This document shows, one piece after another, positions 7,580 through 18,652 of a stretch of 64,000 nucleotides of DNA. The notes below the pieces were generated by a model that was not told the DNA's origin, searched no databases, and was given only the letters and a program-made list of their open reading frames with translations. The position numbers and the translations under genes are program-made. This DNA comes from Gnetum montanum (Eukaryota > Streptophyta > Gnetopsida > Gnetales > Gnetaceae). The stretch lies in NCBI GenBank assembly GCA_015680685.1, contig MNCI01023302.1, positions 525,989 to 589,988 on the forward strand. The letters are read 5' to 3'. Within the stretch, counting starts at the first letter, position 1. The number at the start of each line of letters is the position of its first letter.

Positions 7580-10501
7580 ATGGAAAAACAAGCTGAAATA
7601 GAAATAATGTCTGAGTCTGGTAGCCTCAGTCATACAGCAGTCTGTGTGAATGAGCATGCACGTAGATGCGTGTATCTTGGTTTAGCTTTGGCAAGAGAAG
7701 ATGCAGAAACTGTCAGAAAATTGATTGATGAGGAAACTGCCAGGAAATTTCTTGATCTTGAAACAAGAGAAGATGCAGAAGAAGAAGAAGAAGCAGAAGG
7801 ATCACCACTGTGGGTTGCCTGTGAACTGGGATTTCTGTCGGTGCTTCCTGAATTGTGGGGTACCTCGCCGGAGCACTCTCGAATACGCTCTCTTTACGCA
7901 GCTGTTCGAAGTGACAATCCTGGTAATTATTACACATAATCACCAATTGTCTTTACTTTTGTTTTATTAAAAGTAAAAAATATTTCAGCATTGATAATCA
8001 CAAAGTTACAATTCTGTCATTGTTTGATTTTGATGAATTAGTTCTTTGTTTTTCAAATAACTGAATGCGGTTATGTATTGTAGGCATAGATTGAGAAATC
8101 TGCCATTAATGGCAACATCTGCCATAAATGGCAAGGCAATATTGAAGCTGATTCAAAATTGGATCTAATATTTGATCCAGTGGATAGTGCTTTATTTTTA
8201 TTGATTTTTTCAGTTCAATATATTGTATATTGCTAATTCTAGCCAGAACTAAAATTTCTATATTTGATTTTTCATTCTAAGGTCTTAGATGAAAAAGAAG
8301 TAACAATTGCCAGTACATATAAATGCTCTCTTTTGTTAATATTGACCATTTTAATCCGATTTTTATACAGATTTGTTCAGATTTTCCTGTTCTGATTTAT
8401 AAAAAGGATCTGATTTTTCAATCTATGAGTGCAGATGTTGTGAAAGAAATTTTGGAACTTTCAAGAAGAGAAAGTTGTACTATGCCGAAGAAACTGGCTT
8501 TCACTCCAGATGAGGATGGCAACAACCCCCTTCACATTGCGGCCAAAAAAGGCAATCGGGAGATCATGGAAATGCTTCTTAATGAATTCCCAGAACTCGT
8601 TCTGACTGTTAACAAGCAAAGAAGGAATGTACTGCACATTGGAGTTGAAAATCGCCAAATGGATGTGGTTAAATATTTGCTGGAGCGGCCAGAGTGGAAG
8701 TATTTGGCGCGGACGTCCGATAAAAATTCCGAGACATTTCTACAACATGGAAATCAGTGGACTTTAGAGGTATATGATATAATTTATTCTTTTATTTTAT
8801 TTTCCCCAAGCGGTTATACATGTCAAAGTGTCAAACTGAGGGATTTGTTTAAAAGCTCTATCGAAAATTCATTAGTTAGGCTTCACATGCTACATGCTCG
8901 GTTCATTATTTCATTCATTAAATATGGGATTTCTGGTAACCGTTTCACAATCACGTGCTGTAGGTCACTGCAAACATGTCCTGCCTGAAAACAATTTCCT
9001 CATTTAGTTATGAGTTATATCAATTTCTTGTGCAACTTTTCCTATCCAAAAGATTCTTTTAGCTTTTTAAAGTTTTGAATAAAATGCAGTCTTGGTTTTA
9101 TCGATTGACCGAAAAGTTGCTAACTGGAATCCCTGTTAGCGATTATTCTGTGAGCGCCAGTTTCTAGTTTTGGCAGGTCCAAATTCTACGAGCCAAGTTT
9201 TTTTCTAAAATTGTCCAAAACTCCGATTAAAAACGTGAATGTGAGTTTTAGGTTTCATAGAACTCAACATAGTTGTAAAATGGAAGATGAGTATGAAATG
9301 CCAAACAGTGCTCAGTTAAGTATGAAAATGTAAGGTGGGCCATGTAAGACAAGGCTTCAACCTTGCTTTTTGGGCCACTGAAGACAAGGCTTGAACCTTG
9401 CTTTGTTTGTGAGCGTGTGATTTACAGTTTTCCTATATCGGCATTGTTGACTCTAAGTGTCTATGTAGTTTGAAATATAGTTTTATTAAATTTCATGTTT
9501 AATACACACTATTATTTGATTTTTGTATTTAGTGGAATTTATACCGAGTTTAATTTCAGAAATTCAGAAATTGTGAATCCTAGTTTAGTAGCCCTGAAAG
9601 TGCGGTAACCATGGAATCCCTAAAATAATATATATATATATGGATGGCCAAAAAATGACCTTTTGTTCATCCATTGCTCTGGAAAAATTTGATTGGAACG
9701 TGAAGGAATGTAGGATCTTATAGTCTCTTGCCCTATTTAAATGTAATGCTCCTCATAATTTCTTCAATCTCTGTAACTATTTCTTAGTGCACATTGGTAA
9801 CACTGACTGTAGTATTTCAGGATATAGCAGAATTACTAGCAATATTTCAGAGCAAGACAGAACCAACAGCCAAGAATTTAATTGAAGAAATAGGATATCT
9901 GCAACTTGAAAAAGAAAAAGACATTATCATTCAGGATATAAACAAATCCAGGGAAGGGATGGCTATGACGGCAACGTTGTTGGCCACCATGAGCTACCAG
10001 GGAGTCCTAAGTGGTATTACAGCTTCAGGCGCAGATGCAAAAAATGGACCAGCATTGAGAGATAATAAACATTTCAAGAATTTTGTATTCTTCAACTCCA
10101 CGGCTTTATCACTGTCGTTGCTAGTGCTGGCGAGCTTAACTATATTTAGATCCACATTATATCATCCATCCCATGCATACACAAACCGCCGAGATTTAGT
10201 TAGTCGAAGAGTGACCATGCACTACGTCGACGGTGCCATTGTGGCTGGAGTTATATGCGTATTCGCTTCCTACGCCTATGGTCTGAGAGCTCTTTCCCTC
10301 TATGATAAAAATGTCTTGTTCTCTGTGATTGCAAGCTCCGTCTGGATGATAGAAATGGCTTTCATCCGCTTGAGGCTCACAGAGCTTTTGAGCAAAATAT
10401 TTCACGGACTTGGAATCCGTCGAGCTAAAATGGAAGTCATTTGGCGTATTCTTTTAGCGATTACTTTTGTGGTCGTTATGTTAATGACCCATTACACTTG
10501 A
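7580..10501 (+). CDS. Ankyrin-repeat protein with C-terminal PGG-type membrane domain (three exons)
   Basis: Proposed exons are 7580-7922, 8435-8769 and 9821-10501. Introns are GT...AG (GTAATT...GTGCAG; GTATAT...TTTCAG) and phases fit, giving about 452 residues. Residues 1-75 are a leader with a Glu-rich run. Ankyrin repeats follow: a diverged pair (GSPLWVACELGFLSVLPEL; LYAAVRSDNPDVVKEILEL, across intron 1), then two clear ones (NNPLHIAAKKGNREIMEMLL; NVLHIGVENRQMDVVKYLL) and a short degenerate repeat joined over intron 2 to DIAELLAIF. Exon 3 encodes EGMAMTATLLATMSYQGVLSG, the start of a PGG domain (PF13962), and about four hydrophobic segments. The literal Pro-Gly-Gly is replaced by ASGADAK. 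The family includes plant ACD6-like membrane proteins; specific function here is unknown. GTG at 7574 is in frame, but ATG 7580 is the natural start. Confidence 0.75.
8101..8133. repeat. Perfect 14-bp palindrome and a near copy in intron 1
   Basis: TGCCATTAATGGCA at 8101-8114 is its own reverse complement. TGCCATAAATGGCA at 8120-8133 is a one-base variant 19 bp on. Confidence 0.75.
9336..9404. repeat. Two-copy 35-bp tandem repeat in intron 2
   Basis: TGGGCCA...AAGACAAGGCTT followed by .AACCTTGCTTT occurs at 9336-9369 and 9371-9404. Each unit contains the inverted pair CAAGG/CCTTG, so each could form a small hairpin. Confidence 0.75.
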
Positions 10502-10585
10502 TATGGTGACCAAACCGGCATCAAGTGTTGAAATGAATGTAAGAAGGTAAATTTCGGTAGTTATTTTGGTTACATTGAAACATGA

Positions 10586-10591
10586 AATAAA
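10586..10591 (+). terminator. Likely polyadenylation signal of the ankyrin gene
   Basis: AATAAA about 85 bp after the stop codon, followed by further A/T-rich sequence, the usual arrangement in plants. Confidence 0.5.
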
Positions 10592-11550
10592 AAATAAAAC
10601 AAATTTATTCTTCAGTTTAGAAATTTTGAGAATTCTCTTTAAAATGTCTTGTAAAAGTTAGATTATCTTTATGGTAAAATTTTTCCTGTTTCTCGTCATG
10701 TTCATTATGGTTCTAAAAATTACTTTATCTTAGATTGATGGTGAAATTTGAAACTAATTAAACCTGGTGATTCAAAAACATGACATTCTACAAATTTGCA
10801 AAAGGTTATTGTCTAATATATCACTTTTCAAGAAATACAACTTAGTTATAAATGTTTATGCTATATTACACTAATTAAATTAGAAAGATAAAAAAAATTC
10901 CTTTAATGTTCATGAGAGAACTAGTGGTGATAGGACACTATGAAGGTATATGCAACACTAAAAAACTTTTTTTCACCTTTGGAGTAATAAAAAATATAAA
11001 AATACAAATGCCAATGATAATACACAAATAGATATAACTAGTACTATAACAGTGAAATGAAATGCTTTGGAGGCTTGGAGATGAACATAAAAAAGAGAAA
11101 GGATTATCATCCAAAGGCTTAATCTTGATCCTACCAAGGCAATGTCTTGAGAGGCGTGGTAGATGAGAAAAAGCCTACTAGAAATGGAGATGAACATAAA
11201 TGCATAAAATTTTAAGATGTGACTAGAACATGCATTTAAATAATATTTAAAATATATAAAAATAAGGGTATTAAAACATATAACACCCTCGATCCTATCT
11301 TAGGTTAGCAAAGGAATTCCATGAAGGTAAGATGCCTAGTTTTAAGAATATTACAAAAATTACTAACTTTTCAAAATTGAACCCCATACACAGTGTCTGA
11401 AAATGCTCCCTTCTAATTGAGGCTTCCACAATAACTTTAACACTATGAAATTCAATATGGATCCTTGCCCATGATCTACTTTTGAGGAGTATGTTAATAC
11501 ATAGTTTCATAAATACCTATGATGTCAAAGATACAATCAAATGAAATAAT
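10592..11550. other. AT-rich intergenic sequence
   Basis: No credible coding sequence or transposon motif seen on either strand; short open frames lack conserved features. Confidence 0.5.
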
Positions 11551-11556
11551 GATGCG

Positions 11557-11611
11557 TTAGCCTAATGGTAAGACACTTGATTTGGAAGCTCCAGGTCATG
11601 GGTTCGATTTC
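11557..11611 (+). mobile_element. tRNA-derived SINE head (A and B boxes)
   Basis: TTAGCCTAATGG at 11557-11568 matches an RNA polymerase III A box, and GGTTCGATTTC at 11601-11611 matches the B box with one mismatch. The spacing is tRNA-like but no full tRNA cloverleaf is evident. A second copy in the opposite orientation lies at 40239-40292. The SINE body may extend to about 11730; its end was not defined. Confidence 0.55.
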
Positions 11612-11736
11612 AATGGATAATGCTAAGTTATATAAAGTTCTAATTGAATTATATATCTTGGTGGCAAGTAGTTTCCACTCATTACCATATGAACCTATGA
11701 GTGTAGATAGTTGACTTTTTTGTAACCTATCGAAGG

Positions 11737-11937
11737 GATAGGTTGTACATAAAGGAGTAAAGATGAGAATTTCCAATTGAATTCATGCTTGTGGTGAGCT
11801 CACAATGTATGGCTAAGCATGACTAAGGCATATCATTGGTGTATTATTAATCCCAAAGGCTCAATGCTCATTTTTCCAAGGCAAGGTCCTAGGAGGGTGG
11901 TGGACAAGACAAAGCATAACCTCTTCTAAGTGGCTAT
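11737..11937. repeat. Left flank shared with 21693-21894
   Basis: About 200 bp, from TTGTACATAAAGGAG to CTAAGTGGCTAT, is nearly identical to 21693-21894, and in both places it ends exactly at the TGATGAGTCATCC start of a plus-strand LTR. Two copies of one element at one position in one flanking sequence imply the locus was duplicated after insertion. Confidence 0.75.
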
Positions 11938-12812
11938 TGATGAGTCATCCTTTTAGGGCCCCAACGTTGGATATGTGACATTGGAGTTCTAACATCATGT
12001 ACTCGACATTGGGGCTAATAAGCAACATCAGATACTTGACGTCGCCTCATCTAGACCTCACTTATAAATACTGCACTTGGGCTTCTGGATGCGAGAGCTT
12101 AGAAACTAGTAATAGGTAGTTTCAATTTTTCATTTCTTCTTTCCAATCCATTATTCCCAATGCATGCCCACAGTGTGATATTTGTAATTGTATGACACCT
12201 TTTTTTGAGTGTGACATACTTGGACACATTACATGATTGGCAATAAAGATCGAGATTACTTCCATCATTGTAGCATCTACTTATATTAATATTTTTGTTT
12301 TAATTATTTAATGATTTATTTAGTTAAACATTTTCATTTATTATTATTTATTATTCCTGTTGTTAAGCGGAATGTGTATGCCTTAATCATGAGTGTTTAA
12401 GTGTAAATACTTAGTCACCCATAGGTGTATCATTTGGCACAACCAGTGATGTACACTTGACAATCCTAGAATTAGCTTCACAAAGTCCAAGACATGTACA
12501 GACAATTAAGAGTGGATACCATCACCTTAGGCTAATTTAGACTTTGTTTCAGTTATTCTTAGTTAATCAATTTATCTCTTTCTGTCATCAAGAGTAGCAT
12601 AGCATAGAATTAGGAATCACATCATATGCCTTACTTTGGACTAAACCATACATGACAAAGCTACCATTAGTCCAAGGGGGAAGACAACAACTTGCAATCA
12701 AGGCATAATGATCTAGATGTTACAACTAGTCCCATCTACAGAATTCGACTGGATTGCAAGTGAATGTTTGTAATTTGTATGGTTGAGCATAGGGGTACCT
12801 CACTGCTCAGCA
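11938..12812 (+). repeat. 5' LTR of copy 1
   Basis: 875 bp, TGATGAGTCATCC...TGCTCAGCA. TATAAATA at 12063-12070 is a good TATA box, and the palindrome CCAACGTTGG sits upstream at 11961-11970. Length and ends agree with 21895-22769 and 39355-40229. Confidence 0.85.
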
Positions 12813-12813
12813 T

Positions 12814-12831
12814 TGGCACCTTTCCTGGGGA
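12814..12831 (+). promoter_or_regulatory. Primer binding site of copy 1
   Basis: TGGCACCTTTCCTGGGG directly after the LTR. The sibling elements read TGGCACCATTGC. and TGGCACCATTCC. The group resembles the tRNA-Asp type site (TGGCGCCGTTGCCGGGG) used by many plant Athila/Tat elements. Primer assignment is inference. Confidence 0.55.
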
Positions 12832-12937
12832 TGGTGCTAGTTATCTAGGTTAGTTATATTATACAAGATCGTTGTAAAGGAATTAACAATATATCTTTTA
12901 GAAGCTATTGACTCACACACACCAAAAACCAAGAACA

Positions 12938-15403
12938 ATGTCTCTCTCACATGGAAGTGACTATGCATTGTATAGTGGATACATTCATTGGAGAACTAAG
13001 AAGATATACAATGAAGAAAATTGGAGTGACCAACCTTATGCAAGGGTTTCTTATGACCATGATCACCCTAACGACACTCAAAGACTACATTCATCTAAGG
13101 TAAAAAATCTTGGAGGAGATGATGTAGGTCCTAGGCTAAGGGAGGCCTCAAGGCCTAAGACCCACTTGAAACCTAGAAATGATAAATTATGGGACCCTAA
13201 GGAACACTATAGAAGCCATGGTGATTTTGCCAATACTTCATCTTCCTCTTCCCTTTCAACATCTAGTTCTAACGAGCATGAACATAGGTATAGAGATAGA
13301 GCTCCACTAAATGGTTGGACTAAAAATCGAAATTGAACCCATGGGAAGAGTCAAAGAGGACACTCTGAACATAAGAACTTCCCTCACAATTTTCTTGATG
13401 ACAATGAACCCCTGTTGGCCACTAAGAGCCTAATGCATATCACAGAGGCCATTAAGATATCTCACAGGCATAACAAACAAAGTCATTTACCTAAACTAGA
13501 CATTAATACTCTTCCTAACTTTGTAGGAGGCTATGATTTAGATCCGCAACATCATTTACAAGCCTTCCATGATGCTTGCATGTTCTACAATGTGGAAAGT
13601 GAATGGTAAAAACTTAAGCTCTTTCCTAGGTCACTAATTGATAAAGCCAAAGTGTGATATTGATCATTGAAACCTAATTCAATTTAATGGTAGTTAACAA
13701 TGTTAGAACTTTTCAATGAGAGATACCAAACCTATAAGATAGTGTCCTACCTAAGGGGACAAATCCAAGAGTGGAAACAAGAACAACATGAACCTTGAAC
13801 ATGGCCTTAGATAGATATTATGCCTTGCTAAATAAATGCCCAGATCATGGTTTCTTTGAGGAAGAGAAACTTTATCACATCATAGATGGGCTTCATAATG
13901 AAATAATGGGCGACCCTTGGGATGTATTCCCCAAGGGAACTATACAAGCTCCAAGCCCACCAGATCAAAGACCTCATAGAGCATATGGTAAAATAAGGAG
14001 AAATGTGTAAATGGGAGAATGTTGAAAAAAATCAATGGGACCCAACTCTTCAATCGAAGGAGGTCCAAATTTATGGTAAGGAAAATGAAACTACCTTTGA
14101 TAAGGTAATCCCACAATAGAATTTGCCAATAAAGAAGTCTCTAGATGATTTAGAAGTAAATTTTAATAGGATGTCCAAATGGGTAAATGAGAGCATCACA
14201 ACTATTGTTGAGATGGTCATGGAGAAGCTTATGGAACACAAGGTAAGTGATCACAATCAACAGAGGATACAAAACTGAGAAATAGCTAAGAACACTTTTT
14301 AGCAAATGAGAAAAAGGATTGACAAAAGTGAGGCTAAAGACTCCACTATAGACAAAGATGATGGATGTGACCTATGCATATATGACCACCCAAGGGGCGA
14401 ATTCCCTATATTATTGCATCTACAGGAGTATTGGATGGGTGCCTTAAATCAAAAATTTGTACAAAAGCACATGCTTGGGAGACTTCCTCTCCCATGAGGT
14501 AATTTTAGATAGTCCCACAACCAACCATACCATCCTAGGGGAACTTATTACCAACCTCAACATGATCATCAACCACAATGGCAACAACCATAGCACTAGG
14601 GGAGGCCACCACCAAATTATCCATCTCCACCAAAATTGTATGGCTATTATGTTCAACACCCTATTTCTCCATCTAGTTTGGCATCCTCCAGTTCAATTCA
14701 CCACTACCACTCTCCCAAGTACCATCAATACATGACATCCCCTGAAGGATCACCACCTCGTGCCTCTTACCATCCAACCTACACTTGATATTCTCATCAT
14801 CCACCTCCTTATGTGCCACCACCACCAACTCAAGAAGGTTCAGCATCCCAATATCAACAAACAAGTAACACTTGTGTTGCAACTGTGCATAGACATGCTA
14901 ACACTAGTGGGTGCCAACTGCAATGCCAAAAACGTCCCTTCTAGAGGAAGGTCCACAAGTTGAAGCAAACCATGAATGGACCCACCACATCAACCAAGCC
15001 AGCACAAGGCCAATCTGGTGCAACACCTTCCCTGCCTCAACCAATGTCCTCTGACCATATACACGGGCCACCATCCATCAACACTCCAATCCCACAACCA
15101 ACCAATGAATCTACAAGTATGGGGAGACAAATCAATCCATGCATACCATCTCATACTCAAGGATGAAATCATGGGTCAGTTATCCATAATGTTAACGCAC
15201 CTCATATCCTAACTCACCATACATATAACCATCAAGTGAGTGATCAACATTTTTTCTACCTAGCCACCACACTATCAATAGGCACCCAGTGGCTAGGGCA
15301 TGAAGGGTTCCCAACATTTTATACATGCATGGATCCTATTCATCCACTTACTAATCCTAGCCATGACCAAATGTTTAGTTATGGGGGTTACTCTCCATTC
15401 TAA
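12938..15403 (+). pseudogene. Gypsy gag of copy 1 (broken)
   Basis: ATG at 12938 begins MSLSHGSDYALYSGY. The recognisable core is KSLMHITEAIKISH, then PKLDINTLPNFVGGYDLDP and HHLQAFHDACMF (13415-13609), the entry to a retrotransposon Gag domain (PF03732). QEWKQEQHEP and LDRYYALLNKCPDHGF follow in 13760-13860. The zinc finger near 14355 reads CDLCIYDHPRGEF, with the last Cys changed to Phe. The C-terminal third is Pro/His/Ser/Thr-rich. Several stops (13334, 13607, 13797 and later) and frame changes show it is dead. It is collinear with 22895-25309 and, inverted, 18653-20638. Confidence 0.75.
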
Positions 15404-16491
15404 TCTTCAAGATTTCTAAGTGATTTTTATCTTTTTGTTTTACAATTTTTTATCATTTTCCTATTTTTTCTACTTTTTCCCAATTGTCATTTTAATTTTC
15501 TTTGTATGTAATCTCACTATTAGTCATGTTGCCCATTGAGGTGAGGTTTTTCTTTATGTTATTGAGTCACAAGGGACTGATTATTCAAAAATTGAGACCA
15601 CGACATCCATCCACCCATTGCATTAATAAGAGGTTCTTGCTCTAGTCATGATGGTAATCTTTTTCATCATCCCAACTCTAAATAACTTCATAATCATTGT
15701 GTCTCAATGGAAGAGTGTAGAACCAAGATGGAATGTTAAAGGGTGTGACATCAAGGGGATTTGTGGATTCTCTTTGGCTACCTCTGTGAGTTCTATCATG
15801 TCATTGAGGTTGTAACCATATCCTTGTAGATCTAATGACAAATGGAAGTAAGAGAAACTTCACACGACACTAAATAATCTTTTGTGGGTCCCACTAGAAA
15901 GACATGTATGCATTCCTGAAGGTTAGCAGCTTCATGGAACCATAAAAAAATAAAATAATTGTGCCATGATAACACTCCTCCCTTGGACAAAACACGAAGT
16001 GATGTTACTGCTTGTGCCTTTGATAGTCTTATGGTTGTCTGTCGATGTGATGAAACAATGCGTTGTCACTACAATGTGGTTTGGACTTGGTTTGAATATT
16101 GGATAGATGGACACATGCTTATTTAACCATTAATAACACACATGGTTTCATTGTGACCATAGTATGACACCTCATGTCCTGATTTCTACGATCACTTCTA
16201 CAATCCATCTCATCTCATTGTCCAAATGCTCATAACTTATGGTTTTGTGTAACATAGAGTTGTTATCTCAATTTGGTTGTTTTAACATGTGTGTTTTGTT
16301 TCATAGGTGTGCATTGCATTGAACTCCTTTGATGCCTATGGACATTATAGGCATGGTTACACAAGGGCATCATAGGCTAGAACTTGTTTTGGGAAGGACT
16401 CACTTGTGTAACTTTTGTGACTTGTAACTGTTTAACATGACCACATCATTTTTCACCTTCCATGCACTCCATTTGTTATATTTTATTTAAA
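15404..16491 (+). other. Conserved non-coding spacer after gag, copy 1
   Basis: No open frame of note, yet the stretch is collinear with 25310-26380, 45203-45962 (partly) and the inverse of 17290-18652. Shared landmarks include CTCCTCCCTTGGA, CTTATGGTTGTCTGTCGATG and GGAAGGACTCACTTGTGT. It occupies the place where pol would be expected. Confidence 0.6.
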
Positions 16492-16871
16492 TAGGATGTA
16501 GGATCCTATTTAAATGTAATGCTCCTCATAATTTCTTCAATCTATGTAACTATTTGTTAGTGCACACTCGTAACACTGAGTGTATTTCAGGATATAACAG
16601 AATTACTAGCAATATTTTAGAGAAAGACAGAACCAACAGAAATAGGAAATTTGCAACTTGAAAAAGAAAAAGACATTATCATTGAGGATATAAACAAATC
16701 CAAGGAAGGGATGGCTATGACAGCAACGTTGTTGGCCACCATGAGCTACCAGGGAGTCCTAAGTGGTATTATAGCTTCAGGTGCAGATGCAAAAAATGGA
16801 CCAGCATTGAGAGATAATAAACATTTCAAGAATTTTGTATTCTTCAACTCCATGACTTTATCACTGTCGTT
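16492..16871 (+). pseudogene. Duplicated fragment of the ankyrin/PGG gene (intron 2 end plus part of exon 3)
   Basis: Matches about 9711-10115 of the intact gene with few differences, including the last ~110 bp of intron 2, the TTTCAG acceptor (16585-16590) and exon 3 through the first membrane segment. Differences include an in-frame stop TAG at 16618-16620, an 18-bp in-frame deletion after 16640 and a right breakpoint at CACTGTCGTT (16871), beyond which the sequence is the inverted Gypsy aORF tail. Because intron sequence is included, it was copied from DNA and is not a retrocopy of spliced mRNA. It lies exactly between two head-to-head truncated Gypsy elements. Confidence 0.85.
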
Positions 16872-17289
16872 CTTGGTGGTGGTGGCTTCTCCATGGGTGC
16901 CTTTCCTTTGTCTTGCGCTCCAAGTTCTTGAGATTGATACCATTGAAGAAGTGCCAGACATTTCTTCTCTTCTACCCAAGGATTATGAGTTGTCCATGCT
17001 GATGTTCCAATGTTTGATGGATTCAACACTTCCTATGGACATGAAAGCTATGGGAACACTTGATTGGCATTGACATGCCATGCCATAAATAACTGTTGTT
17101 CCTCTTCATAAGCTTGGGCCCTGACCTCTCCAACTTTTGTTTGGATAGATTGTGTAGTAACAAGAGTTCCATGATGGATGCTGAATAATTGTGCCTCTTG
17201 TTCTGCATGAGGTCCTTGGCTCTACCTCCCCCTGGTCGTTCAGTTGCACCTTGAGAAGGTCCTCCTTGTTGTCCTCTTTTAGAGGCCAT
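16872..17289 (-). pseudogene. aORF remnant: N-terminus joined to C-terminus
   Basis: Starts at 17289 with MASKRGQQGGPSQGAT, directly after a splice-acceptor-like TGTGATTATAG. After about 40 codons the sequence jumps to the tail. In a shifted frame it shows NPWVEEKKCLALLQWYQSQE, comparable with the tail of the long aORF (38890-39156), and it ends in a Pro-rich PMEKPPPP. About 2.3 kb of the central coiled-coil region is missing. The same short form occurs at 45963-46268, so it may be an internally deleted subfamily. Function unknown. Confidence 0.6.
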
Positions 17290-18652
17290 CTATAATCACA
17301 CAAAGATCAATTTTTAGTAAGGTTATTGAAAGAAGTTCAATGATTTCATATCTTACTCATTGCCTTTAATAAATATTTAATTCTTTGCTTAGGGTGATTT
17401 TAGAGTTAGAAATTTTTTTCAAGGAAGTTTCCCTAAAAGTTTAATGTCAAACCTGATTTGTTTAGGTGACACATAAAAGGACATGTAATGGTTTTGAGGA
17501 ACATTTGAACTGGAAGGATGATAAGGGAAAGGAGAACGTTGGTAATGCAATACTCGGAGGGTGTCAAATGATGTGAGGGTGATGTGTAATGAGTGGAAAT
17601 TACAAAAGTCATGCAAGTGGGTCCTCCCCAAAGTAGGTTCCTACCTATGATGCCCTTGCATAACCATACCTTAAAATGTCCACAGGCACTAGAAGGGTTA
17701 AATGTAATCTACACTAATGCAACAAAACACACACATGTTGATACTACCATGATGAGGTAGGAATTCTATGCTACATAAGACACAAGTCAAAAATACACGA
17801 ACAACGAGATGAGGCGAATTGTAGAAGGGATTGCAGAAATTGGGACATGAGGTAACTAACCCAAAGCACAATGAATAGTGAGTGTAGGATGCGATTAATG
17901 TGTCATTAGCCCATCACTCCAAAATTAGGATGAAGTCCATTCCTTCAATCAGTGACATTGCATTATTTCATCCAAGGGTGGACATCCATAAGAGGATCAT
18001 GACAGTAAGACATACGATCACTTGGCATTTCGTTCAAGGGAGGAGTGATTTTGCTTTTTGGCACTCATTTTTTTTGTAGAATACTTAATCTAGAAAAGCT
18101 ACCTATCTTCAGGCATGGGTGCATGTCTTTCTAGTGGGACCCCCTAGAATAGCATTGAGTTTTTTTGATTGAGTGCCTTTTGATTACTCTTACTTCCATT
18201 TTTCGTTAGATCTACAAGGATCTTAGTACAACCAAGCTGCATGATAACTCCTAAAAATGTCACCAAAGAGAATCCACAAGTCCCCTTGATGTCACAACCT
18301 AGCCATTCCCTTTTGGTCCATCCTTCCTTGCTATGGGAATAATGAGCACAAAATTACTTTAAGTTTTAATGATATTAAGAATATCATTGTACCTAGAGTA
18401 GAACCTCTTATTAATAGAATGGGTGGATGGATGTTGTGGGCTTGCTATCCAAATAATTAATCACCTAAGACTTGATAGCAAAGAACAACACCTCAACCAA
18501 TGAGTCACATGAGTGCTTTATTCATAGATGAGATTACTCATAAAATGATAAAAAGACAGAAATATAAAGCAATAAATTAAAATGTGAAAAAATTGAAAAC
18601 AAAAAGTTGAAAAATTAAAGAAACAGAAAAAAAATTTATTAATTTTGTGTTG
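17290..18652 (-). other. Conserved non-coding spacer, minus copy
   Basis: Reverse complement of the spacer at 15404-16491 and 25310-27212. Just before the aORF ATG (minus strand) it has ACCTTACTAAAA, like a branch site, followed by TGTGATTATAG. Confidence 0.6.

Larger units (their letters stand above)
11938..16491 (+). mobile_element. TGATGA-family Gypsy element, copy 1 (3' truncated)
   Basis: Contains a 5' LTR, primer site, gag and the family's non-coding spacer, then ends near 16491 where sequence copied from the ankyrin gene begins. The aORF and 3' LTR present in the copy at 21895-40229 are missing. Confidence 0.8.

Noticed and set aside
8323-8988. Single 221-codon ORF as a separate gene
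   Set aside because: It contains exon 2 of the ankyrin gene read through both splice sites; the flanking residues lack family similarity and the splice phases fit the three-exon model.
11557-11611. Functional tRNA gene
   Set aside because: A and B boxes are present but the acceptor stem and anticodon arm do not form.
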